Below are positions 10,101 through 16,900 of a stretch of DNA of 17,594 nucleotides, one piece after another. The position numbers and the translations under genes are program-made. This DNA is from Chloroflexota bacterium (GTDB taxonomy: Bacteria; Chloroflexota; Anaerolineae; Anaerolineales; Villigracilaceae). The stretch lies in NCBI GenBank assembly GCA_021812905.1, contig JAKAMM010000008.1:1-17594 (forward strand). The letters are read 5' to 3'. Every line of letters starts with the position of its first letter. The stretch's first letter is position 1. The notes below the pieces were generated by a model. That model did no database searches, was not told the DNA's origin, and was given only the letters and a program-made list of their open reading frames with translations.

Positions 10101-10560
10101 CAATATGGGTGTAGGGCACATGACCATAGATTGGCGGCTGTTTCGTTGGCACGGCCGGTTTGAGCAGCCGCATCAATTTGCTGATTAAGGCCGGGTTTAC
10201 TTGTCCGGCCTGCTTGAGATCCGCCATCTCGTCCAGGTAGTCATCGATCACGCGGCTGTATGCCTGACGCATGCTTTGGTGCCGCTGGGAGGCTTTTGAA
10301 TTCAGGCTGTCGAGGCGTTTTTGGCGGCGTACGAACTTGTCTTCCAGCAACAGATGGATATTGCGCAGCTCTTGTTCCATTGCCTTGAGCCGGTCGAACA
10401 AGGCGGCGTTGGGGCCTTGTTGCTGCATCTGTTCCAGGCACTGCACGCTGCCGGACAGGGCCGCGGCCATCTGTACTTCCAGGGCGTCATCCGAGGCAAA
10501 AGCATTAGAAACGGTGATCACGACAATGATTGCGGCCAGACAAGTCAACCAGCGCTGCAT
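1174..10560 (-). CDS. Sec-exported Rhs/YD-repeat polymorphic toxin with N-terminal transglutaminase-like domain
   Basis: This is a 3128-residue protein. Residues 1-22 form a signal peptide (MQRWLTCLAAIIVVITVSNA, then FA, with cleavage expected before SDD). Residues about 40-120 are charged and coiled-coil-like. Residues about 190-350 are a transglutaminase-like domain with Cys240 (in NDCDQAALLVALLRASGYPS), His312 (EHIWVE) and Asp340 (WVGLDSS). Invasin-type Ig domains follow near 830-985, then a Cys-rich segment at about 990-1260. A CPSCGAGFCDTSCG hinge lies near 1462-1475. The Rhs shell entry (LFIRSEQPDASLYTPAGLFL) is near 1502-1521, with YD repeats from about 1640. The conserved shell end (YYYGYRYYLPWLGRWITRDP) precedes DIVGL at 2957-2961. 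The last 167 residues are a nuclease-type tip. In known Rhs proteins the shell encloses the toxin. No PAAR or VgrG is present, so Sec export is inferred. ATG 10560 is chosen over ATG 10569 because TAAAGGA sits 8 bases from 10560 but abuts 10569, and because it starts exactly at the signal peptide. Confidence 0.93.
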   Translation of the reverse strand: MQRWLTCLAAIIVVITVSNAFASDDALEVQMAAALSGSVQCLEQMQQQGPNAALFDRLKAMEQELRNIHLLLEDKFVRRQKRLDSLNSKASQRHQSMRQAYSRVIDDYLDEMADLKQAGQVNPALISKLMRLLKPAVPTKQPPIYGHVPYTHIAMAAAKPDKTNTVLPAYLDPNARTTPEDLEPGEFAPKSEAIVQLAESLDWNPIKIFEWMKNNVATEWYWGVMKGAEDTLRQKSGNDCDQAALLVALLRASGYPSRFVRGLISFYPDATVARGLMGVDDDLQLLRYLQLAGIPHEVTFSGQRIETLAIEHIWVETQVPYANYRGAVIDAHGKTWVGLDSSIKAAGFDDQKGNEILSRLQLSPLRDLYLEHGRDDSPLEFVRAELESQLSQLRAGVKYSQLLRSRAQRRKDLKILPNALQFNAVQITAEYAQLPPEMGHRISFKAQDAQGNLFFDYSTTVAKLSNQIVQLTYEPQSVDDQEIINSFGGLDNTPAYLIRLRPVIAVNRQRTAIGAGGLPAGEPFTLTITLQAPNGQQRQFTNTHIMGNLALIDVAAQNAAQPTTMAPEEKDATRILQEAASQYILQWNLAEEELANLMQVNVIRPMPTVVTTGGILEVTQLLDQPHITTWKGVFVDADFRSIETVGGAALDSGAQAQKIFMQLAALEGADLEAKVLEENFQVDAIATPRLIGLAHDQQTSMIRIDNANINSVLPGLNLPPNLKTDISDAVNQRMEVRIPAANITFEDWSGTGYIKENPETGEAGYMLTGMIAGGMTAWGLDRWPEYYRNRMIYEYSGDTNDDPNAGVELVKVSITDMQTGVAGKLLDKPLQVVVRDDQGKPVVGASVIFTAKAGGGHFIDGSLRYEAKSNAIGVASAKYLLGTRTDANPAFWLENGKTYPQKVGENIISAALEQPLAKLTVFELPVPFTAYGLPGEPAAIKLESSPDIRPAVLIWTGYLKASVFDAYGNPIANQLVTFEALPAIQTGKCLQPMTDNRQALLFNSSDPCTTSHMALWGECLSAETTKQVLTQADGAYVNKMTGGWIYARYPFAVSLGNLRDQIEIEVNNFGDIHPTGTFGNCGRYNAGPSWDFVSSINYSVDANGNILNAAAPGGTVELNAQMYFIREEYINVTGCGTCPKTEDKPAQDWCCSGIQGTRTFNYSFEMGNPSFLFKVLDVDSEDWFDNVLESHYGTYLGEGKFIYNHTVLPGVNLIDAMGIVERAEYPISGGIDCSSRSCVPNRTGSFSGQATNPFMIVVFGVTITTDPQIDMNLDEAGRSTCDISIKYDIQPHEYKTANAFLLVYRKEGNDPEELIAAIPTEGQGQSQAFIGRGFQFDENVDYTAQIVLNPNTRFEIKSPRIKLQRTEIRIDKIYIEDYKAKGNHIPAGDSRNIIAVTSPSNRSVEWQIIHKDDGVKAEIVSKSTTTVKIAADKETGNGWIKVRATDKDNICIYKEAMIYVGCPSCGAGFCDTSCGTGEAGMGSIDLHINLGAGQGGAAAGQLFIRSEQPDASLYTPAGLFLSTTTNEIQPRYDDNKLLRQVMAAETLADIRVIDGNAYTINFYRPKDVAGEANGLYTLSGSAAPFAVWRIENPNPGTVTQLNVTETRDGKIRENLYFWDAQIGAWSLSKANGTQLLSRTEEKSDPNRTVTETIKDSHGNISSRTRTTYRKFEWGEEIVQTVVDPGGAALTTTTEYYSDPAQTGSYSRIKSQTNPNGSWQRYEYDAQGRKTLEITPWLDSPAGAPAASARAVAYSYEPVDSADSSDPSDTYRPRTITETILGQVVGKTYNVYSVAPTGERTEITERAASASAGYGQSGNQRTISQYYASNTGLPESGRLHSSVHPDGRQDVYLYSSGTYFAPAMDSDPGTYTMGSGTDLIAIALHGTLGHPQGIAFKTTREVTVSSQFGRTLLQTTDIYTGSGYEQIQWQTQRYDDNGRVIATFASDGAATSSIWSCCGKESETDATGRTTLYGYDDLNRVTHTTQKGAPAGIYPAQADIKTIYTYDAQGRTTQTQTLAGDLSQTTRSGYDRTGRLQSSIDPAGLQTRYDYSADTLTTTVTQPGGATQITTRHRDGRTQSVTGTAGPAQYYFYGVNPDGSQYTEVRTGSPGSPLYQRTTTDMLGRTLRVEKPGPQTVEVSANFYDAQGRLARTTQTGQVDTLYVYDELGNPVRTGLDIDGNGQLEPASLDRISDSDTAYINLNNTWWQQTIQRTYPNANDPTAVTIATQRTRLSGLIENNLRAESIAIDLHGNTTISRTLIDRDAQIQTQTIAYPDSTIEARTITVNGRVMESRSKTGITTTFDYDPLGRQTSATDGRTGAAVTHYDDQGRVDYTRDAAQNRTDFGYDPATGRKISQTDALGKTTRFAYTPQGQISRTWGDVPYPVKYDYDPYGRLSAMTTYRTDAGFDADTFPANASGDITRWHYDEATGLLLAKEYADGSQITYTYTSGGRLRTRTWARLSSGQPLVTTYAYDPATAELTGIDYSDTTPEISFVYDRLGRQHQISDAAGTRTFVYNDHLQLESETIAGLSSATITRDYDTVDVPGRATGLTLDSSYTIDYGYDPATGRFNNVAWNIAGQSGSAAYCYLGASDLLQQITTPTGLQTIYAYEPHRNLKTQVQNRFNANLVSQYDYQYDPVGRRSSVVNSGSAFAQAAYSAYGYNDRSELISSKRYQGTDIANTAQPVAAEQRGYLYDAIGNRTRATEAGVQTTYSANRLNQYTAISGPDAFAPAYDADGNMQNGPNGMRYTYDAENRLIEVVPQSPASGDSRVEFVYDYMGRRIKKSVSTFSSGSWLPASDYSFLYDGWNLIKQTTTPANATSVDKYFVWGLDLSQTLQGAGGVGGLLASVQGSLTYNYFFDANGNVGQVVEAGNGSLAAHYEYDPYGNEVRTVGPLAGENEYRFSTKYYDEETNLYYYGYRYYLPWLGRWITRDPLEKDGDTNVYLANSNDFINKYDIVGLYWEWAVNGTSAHISFFEWLKAEHPKGKLFVYDMPLSSYGIGWSMNRPDVVDRDRGLVWELKPISHNTGPNSDYIQMSKYLLETGFCPGDPKELVPKPATRAYPIVDVFGNEREVFLYPGQHGFIYYEFGNPEPLQIKKEILDSARKGLENLFKGAVILGGIIIIVTG
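1177..1677 (-). other. Variable C-terminal toxin tip, PD-(D/E)XK nuclease-like
   Basis: These 167 residues follow DIVGL, the local version of the DPxGL junction of Rhs toxins. The core motif is RPDVVDRDRGLVWELKP: Asp3009, then Glu3020 and Lys3022, matching the PD...ExK metal-binding triad of restriction-endonuclease-fold toxins. A downstream SDYIQMSKYL resembles the conserved Gln/Tyr helix that often follows ExK in such toxins. The expected activity is DNA (less likely RNA) cleavage in a competitor. The end is unusual: LFKGAVILGGIIIIVTG is a hydrophobic tail of a length close to one membrane span. The DNA is much more A+T-rich than the shell, in keeping with an exchangeable tip. The exact family cannot be named from the sequence alone. 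Confidence 0.72.
1678..5652 (-). repeat. Rhs/YD-repeat shell of the large toxin gene
   Basis: This region carries many degenerate repeats of the YD type, such as YEYDAQGRK, YGYDDLNRVTHTTQ, YTYDAQGRTTQTQT, FDYDPLGRQTSATD, FGYDPATGRK and YAYEPHRNLKTQ. At DNA level they share blocks such as the minus-strand complement of ggtctgggtggtgcg. The shell ends with the hyperconserved GYRYYLPWLGRWITRDP block. YD repeats build a beta-cage around a C-terminal toxin in Tc and Rhs proteins, and that role is inferred here. An SIWSCCGKES segment at about residue 1955 resembles a Cys-pair motif seen in other environmental Rhs proteins. Confidence 0.9.
9493..9999 (-). other. Transglutaminase-like domain within the Rhs toxin
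   Basis: Residues of roughly 190-355 encode LAESLDWNPIKIFEWMKNNV, then Cys240 in a NDCDQAALLVALLRASG helix, His312 in EHIWVETQVPY and Asp340 in KTWVGLDSS. The spacing and contexts match the Cys-His-Asp triad of bacterial transglutaminase-like (cysteine-protease-fold) domains. All three residues are present, so the domain may be active as a protease or amide cross-linking/hydrolysing enzyme. Whether it processes its own shell, the neighbouring giant protein or a surface substrate is unknown. Confidence 0.82.
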
Positions 10561-10568
10561 CTGAATCA

Positions 10569-10575
10569 TCCTTTA
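10569..10575 (-). promoter_or_regulatory. Ribosome binding site deciding the Rhs gene start
   Basis: On the minus strand TAAAGGA precedes two in-frame ATGs. It directly abuts the first (10567-10569) and is 8 bases from the second (10558-10560). The second ATG also gives a clean signal peptide beginning MQRWLTC, so it is the likely start. Confidence 0.7.
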
Positions 10576-10581
10576 TGAGTT

Positions 10582-10594
10582 TGGTAGAATACCA
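10582..10594. promoter_or_regulatory. Small palindrome in the leader of the Rhs gene
   Basis: TGGTA-GAA-TACCA is a perfect 5-bp inverted repeat with a 3-base centre, 22 bases upstream of the chosen start. On the minus strand it overlaps TGGTATTCT, which weakly resembles an extended -10 element, but no good -35 is spaced for it. It could be an operator or a small RNA hairpin, or chance. Confidence 0.25.
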
Positions 10595-10620
10595 TTGGAT
10601 CCACTGCTGTGAGGGCCAAA

Positions 10621-10665
10621 GCCGGGCAGAGAAGTATCCTTTGATAGCTTCTCTGCCTTGCCGGC
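10621..10665 (-). terminator. Long hairpin between the two giant genes (terminator or attenuator candidate)
   Basis: A perfect 10-bp inverted repeat, GGCAGAGAAG (10625-10634) with CTTCTCTGCC (10648-10657), can be extended inward by TATC/GATA with one bulged base. It can also be extended outward by GCCG/CGGC across a short bulge. It begins 5 bases after the stop of the upstream gene. On the minus strand the stem is followed only by TTTGG, not a long U-run. It may therefore be an imperfect intrinsic terminator, a partial attenuator reducing expression of the Rhs gene, or an RNA-stabilising hairpin. Confidence 0.6.
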
Positions 10666-10669
10666 CCAA

Positions 10670-10942
10670 TTACTTCCCGCATGTGCTCTGAGCGCTTTGA
10701 GAAACGATGGTTCCCTTCTCATCGGCGCTGATCAAGCCGGCCGCGATCAAATCGTCAACGGCATGGGTCACGCAACTGACATAGGCGCCGTGGTTCTTCC
10801 AGGCCGGCACCCTGACGCAGGGGCAAATCAAGCCGATGCGCTGGGGGCCGCTGCACCCGGTGGCATCCACCGCCGCGCCGGATGGGGTCTGCGGACAAAT
10901 GTCATCGGAATCGGACACGCCGTCGCCGTCGGCATCTTCTAC
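10670..10942 (-). other. TSP3 calcium-binding repeat plus cysteine-rich C-terminal module
   Basis: DADGDGVSDSDDICPQ is a classic thrombospondin type 3 calcium-binding loop, completed by TPSGAAVDATGCS. It is followed by ICPCVRVPAWKNHGAYVSCV, then a helical stretch containing GLISADEKGTIVSQSAQSTC and GK at the very end. From memory, similar WKNHGxYVSCV...GLI...S.CG endings occur in uncharacterised exported proteins. The cysteines suggest a disulfide-bonded terminal cap or attachment module. No C-terminal sorting signal is recognised. Confidence 0.7.
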
Positions 10943-13900
10943 GATGGGCGCGTCGCTGATAGTTACCGCCTCGGAGATGCGGGTCTCCGTACCGATCACG
11001 CAACGCACGCGATACCAGTACATCCGCCCCGTGACTATGCCCGTATCGACGTAGGAAGTACTGCTCATGGTGGCGATGGTGGCAAACCCCATGGTGGGTC
11101 CCTGCTCGGAGCGCAGGATTTCATACTGGGCCGCGCCCACGGAGTTCCATGATAATTTAGCGCCGCTCTTTTGGCGTACGGCGCTCAGGTTCAAGTGCTC
11201 GGGGACATAAACCTGCACCTGAGCGGTGCCGATGCCGATCAGGTTGCCCCAACCCTCGCTGGGGAAGGCGGCGGCGGTGTTATCGGTGACCCGCAGAGCG
11301 ATCGTGTGGATTCCGGGAGTGGAAAACCCCGGCAACTGTGCGACGGCCCCTGATGCGTCATCAAACGCATTGGTTTCATAGGGCTGCGCCGGTGTGGTCT
11401 CCCAGGCCCACTCGATAATGGTATCTTGCGGCAGGGTTTGGGATTCGCTGCGGCCTTCGTCCGGATCAAAGGAGTCCGAGCCGTCCACTTGAATGGGCTC
11501 GTTCACGGCGGCGATGTAGGGACCGCCGGCAACCGCCACGGGCGGGTGCACCCGCGATTCGGGGGCGGTGACCTCAAATTCTGCACTTGCCAGTTTCATG
11601 GGGGCGGTGGCCCCGGCGGGTTTGACCATCAGCGCGCTGCTATATTTGCCAGGAATCAAGGCACTGGTGGGAACCGCAAATTCTCCGCTCAGGGTAAGAC
11701 CGGAGGGCAAGTTGATGGTGCGCCCGAACTCTCCGGCCACGCCTTGAGGCACTTCGAGTGTGAGTGATAGCTGATTTAAATTCATGGCGCTCTCATTGGT
11801 GATGGTATAGCGCAGCATTAGGCTTTGCCCGTTGACTACGGAGGGCGGATCGGCCGCCAGCGCGCCGCTGAGTTGGAGCAGCGGCTGGGCGCTCGACTGG
11901 ATGGTCAATGTGCCTTCGGCCAATATCCGCACGTCGGAGCCGGTTTGGGTGTACAGGGAGACTCGATAGACGCCGGGGTCGAATGTCTGGGTGTCGAAGA
12001 TGCTGACGCCGGTGATGGTCTGCGCGGGATCAAAATCCACGGATAGGCTGTCGCTGTCCATCACCGCCAGGCTGTCGGGCTCGATGATGTCGATGGTCAA
12101 AGGCACGCCCAGCGAGGGCGCGTTGCCGTTGTGGGTGACCGCGTAAGAGACATTGACCACGCCGCCGGCCGTGGTGATGGCCGGCGCCACTGACAGCGTG
12201 GCCCCCAGCGCCGTGGTTTCATCAATAAAGAAAGTACTCTCGGCCTGAGCCAGGACTATATTTTCTTCCATAACCGTTATCTGGGCCTTATAACTTCCGG
12301 GCGAAGAATCGGAAGTATTCCAGATGGTGTCCACCGAAGCCGGGGCTCCTTCTATCAGGTAGTCAATGCTTTTGGTCGCCTCATGGACGATCTCGTTTGA
12401 GGCGTTGCGCAAGACGATATGGGCGGTAAGGCCGTCGACGATGCGGTTGGTGCTGCGGTTGGCCACGGTGCCATGGACCTGAACGCTCTGGCCGGCCGTG
12501 TAATGCAGACGATCGGTGACCAGGGATGCTTGCACATCCAAGGTGGCCTCGATGGTAAAGGGGACCGTGTTTTCGCTCAGCCGGCCGCTGGCATCGCTTA
12601 AAATACTGTGAACATAGTAGTCGCCCGCCATGGTTCGGCCGGTATTCCAGGTGAACTCATTTTGTATGATGGGGGTGTAGGGCAGTACGAAATTCTTTTC
12701 AGCCACGGTTTCCACGACCCGGTGACCGGCGTCAAGAATCTCTACCGCCAGGGTAACGTTGCGCTCCTGGTCGCTGTTGTACAGCTCCACGCTGATCTGC
12801 ACAATCTGGTCGGCCTGATACAGATCGTAGTTGGTGCGGGTATACATCTGCAATCCGGGCACGGCCGCCACGTAGAAATTGGTGAAGGCCATGTTGTTCG
12901 TTTCGCTGGATTCGAAAATCGCGTCGCCGGCGTCGACTTCCACGATCAGGGAGGTCCGCCCGCTGAAGCCGGCGCTGTTCCATTCAAACTGCACGATGGC
13001 ATCCTGGCCGGCGGGCAGTTGGGCAATGGACGTGGAGTAGACTCGCTGGGTGTGGTCTTGGGCATCCCAGATATAGCAATCCACGGACACATCCTGGGCA
13101 TCGACCGCCCCGCGGTTATGAACCAGAGCCGAAAAGCGGACTTTGTCGCCGGCAATGGGCACATAGGGGAAGAGATACAGGTCCTGGGGTTTTACTTCGA
13201 TGTCGGGCAATTGATTGCCGTCCACACGGATCACAATCGGGGCGGAGTCCGGGCTTTGATTGCCGGCGCTGTCCGCGGCCGTGGCGATGAACACATTGTC
13301 TCCTGGTGTCAATGCAACGTCCTTGACCTGGAAGCTGCCCGCGGGTTGTACTAGAGCCAAGGCCTGGTCGTAGAGGTAGCACACTTTTCCGGAGGCCAAT
13401 GTGCCAAGTGTTTGGTCCTCCCACTCCCCGGGCACTTGGGCAAGCTGTCTTGCCTCCGTGCCGTCCATGGCCGACATCCAGATCGTGGCGCTGGACTGGT
13501 CCGAGCGAATGTAGGCCAGATGCCGGTTGCCCGGCAGCCAGGCAAAATTGGTCACATTGCCGAAATTGGTGAGAGGAGCGACGCTTTGATCGGCAACGCT
13601 CCAGGCGTAGATATCCTTATGGCCGCCATTATCCGCGACAAAGCCCAGCCGGCTTCCGTCCGGCGCCCAGAACACGCTGGCCTCTTCGTAAGCGTAGTAA
13701 TAACTCGTGCTGAGTGTATTGCTGAGCAGAATGGGACCATTGCCGCCATTGCGATCGAAGAGATAGAGCGAATGATATGGGTAGGAAGAAACCTTGAAAC
13801 TGATGTACCGGTTATCCGGCGACAGCATGGGACCATAGCTGTATTCGGGCACGGTTACCCATGGTTCGATCGCTTGGGACTCCAGATTGTAGGCGCATAC

Positions 13901-16900
13901 TTGAAGCGTCGCATTGAACTGGTTGCTGATAAAGACCAAGCGGAGGCCATCGGAAGACCAGGAGGGATAGTTTTCATAATGGTAATCATCCGACCCCGTG
14001 GAAATATTAGCGGTCGCTTCAGTTTTGACATCATAAAGCCTGATTCGCATGCCATCGGCCCCGTCCGCGGCGAATGCGAGCCGGGAGCCGTCCGGCGACC
14101 AAACCGGCTGCTCGATATAGCCATTGAGGGTGACTTGCCGTTTGCTTTCAAAATTTATGATGCGGCAGCCATAATTGCCGTATTCATCGTGGAAAGTGTA
14201 GGCCGCAAATCGGCCGTCGGCGGATATCGCCCACTTTACAATGTACTCCGATGCCGTGGCGGCCAATGGAGAAATACTCTGGCTGCTGTTTGATTCCGCG
14301 CGCGTGCTGCCGACACGGTCCTCGTCATTGAATAGTGATACGGTCGAACCGGGCTCGGCCCAACCGGCAATCACGGTCTTCGCCGATGTTAATGTAATGG
14401 GCTTGCCGGCCGTAGTCGGAGCGAAGATAACCGGCGCAAGGGGCGCCATCGAATCCGCCGGTACTGCTTGGGCTTCCGTGCTGGCGGCGCTTTCATTGCC
14501 CAGGCTGTCGATGGCGCGCACCGAGTAGTAATAAGTGGTGCCATCGAGCAGACCGGTATCGGTGTAGCAAGTGGCCGTGATAATTTCCTGAGTCACCAGC
14601 TCACAAGGCCCGCCGGCGCTGGTAGCACGATAGAGCCTATAACCCGTGGCATGAGCGACGCTTTCCCAGCAAACCCGGATGGTGCCGCCCTGGGGCATGG
14701 ATTGGGCGGAGACATTGATGGGTTGGGTCGGTGGCGCCACCGCTACGGTCGCGGACGCGGCGCCGGAGGGCTCGCTCTCATTGCCGACCCGGTCAACGGC
14801 CGTGACCCGATAGGTATAAGTACCGTTGGGCAAATTGGCGTCAGTGTAACTCGCCGTCCCTGTGGGAGCCTCATTCAACCGTGTCCATTGTTGACCGGTC
14901 TGTTTGTAGACGATGTAGCCGCCAAGATCCGCATCGGCGGGCGCAGTCCAACTCAAGGTGATGGCGCTGCCATTCGCCGTTGCGCTCAAATTGGCGGGCA
15001 CTTGCGGCGCCGTTACATCGCCCACCGCCACGGAGACGGCCTGACATGGCGGGCTGAGCATGCCGAGAGTATTGATTGCTTCCAAATAGTAGGCATGCCG
15101 GCCGTCGGCCACGTTGCTATCCAAGTAGCTCTCGGTGGTAATGGGGTTATGCTGCCACAACCGGAATTCGGTGAGATTGATCCGGTTCATTTCAGACGGG
15201 GAGCTTGCTGGCCGGAACACCAGACGAATCTGGGTAGTAAAATAAGCCGGTTCTATATCCAAGGTGTTGACGGCGCTAGTATTGCCCATGGCCTTGATCA
15301 AGGAAATCCAGGTATAACCAGACCAGGCTTGGATCTCGAAGGCGGTGGGCGCATCACCACCCCAATTCAACTGAATTCTATTGATCAGTGCTGGAGAGGG
15401 CAGGTTCAGTTGCCACCAAACTGCGGCGGCGCCGGGTTCCAAATAAGCATACCAGGAAGTATTTAAGTTGCCGTCATGGGCATAACGTGCGCCGGTGCCG
15501 ATATATGATGCGCTGGCCGTGCCCGTGGTCACTTCGGTATCGGCATTGAGTTTTACGCCATCCCGATAGAGATTATATCCGGCCAAGTCATCTTCGGAGT
15601 TGGGATTCCAGGTCAGGGTTACATCATGCCCGTTGGCTACTCCTTGCAATCCCGTAGGCGTTGCCGGCGGCTCTCCGTGTACGATAATTACAGGTTCGGA
15701 ACGTTTGCTTCGATTGCCGTCCAGATCCGATGCAACGATGGTGAACTGATTAACCCTTTGCTCAAGTGCCGCTTCCATGGAGACATTGCCCTGGTCATCG
15801 GCAGAGTATGTTCCGAGGCTGATTTCGCCATTGAACAGCTCAACGGAATTTCCCGGCAGGGCTGTGCCGAAAAGATGAATGCTCGTCTGGGCGGTGGGCG
15901 AATAGGGTTGTTCCAGCGTTGGGGTATAGATCACGGCCGTGGCAAGATTGGAGCCTTGGCTTTCATTGCCGTGCGTGTCCACGGCAAATACCTGGAAGAT
16001 ATATTCGCCATCAGTCAGCACCTGCTGCCCGCCTGGTTCAACAAAACTGGGCCCTGATATCAAGGTGTCATTGATTCTGATCCGCTGCTCCGCCTGCAAC
16101 TCATAGACATTGTATCCGGCCAGGTCATCTTCGCTGTTGGCTGTCCATGTCAGTGTTACGACGCCGCCGTTGGCGCGGCTTTGCAATCCGGCCGGCGCCG
16201 CGGGGGGCGTGATATCCGCGTACTCCACGGGAATTGCCGGTGGCTGGACGTCCACATGGCCGCCGACATCCGCGGCCACGGCGCGCAGTTCGTACATTCC
16301 GTAGGTCAGTCCCAGGGTCTCGGGATCCAGGTAGGTGATATACGGTTTTTCTGTCAGCGCGGGGTTAAAGTCGATCCACTGGGTGGCAGCGACGGCCTTG
16401 ATCTGGAACTGCACGGTTTGGATATCCAGATCCGGAGTTACCGCTTGAACCATAATGGATCGGTCAAAACGCTGGTTGGCCTGGGGCGCCACGATGATGG
16501 CACGTGGCGCGTGCGTATCGATGGTGACCGACCGGGTATTGGAGGGACCGCTCACATTCCCGGCATGATCCATGGCGACCAAATAGTATTCATAGGTGCC
16601 GTCGGGCAGATTGCTATCAATATAGCCCGTGGAGGCGATCAGGTAAGGGGCCAGGTCGCCAATTACATTTCCGGTGACATTGGCGAGCTCGCCGTTGCGA
16701 TAGAGCAGATAGCCGGTCACATCCGGCTCGCTGTTGGCCCGCCAGGCCAGATTAACGCTGTCGCTCAGGGGGCCCAGGGCCGCCGCGGACAACAGCAAGG
16801 GCGGGGCAGGGGGCTGGTTATCGACGGTCACTACGATCCGATGTTCGCCGATGTTTCCGGCCAGATCCTGAGCTTCCAACTTCAGACTGTATTGAGCGCC

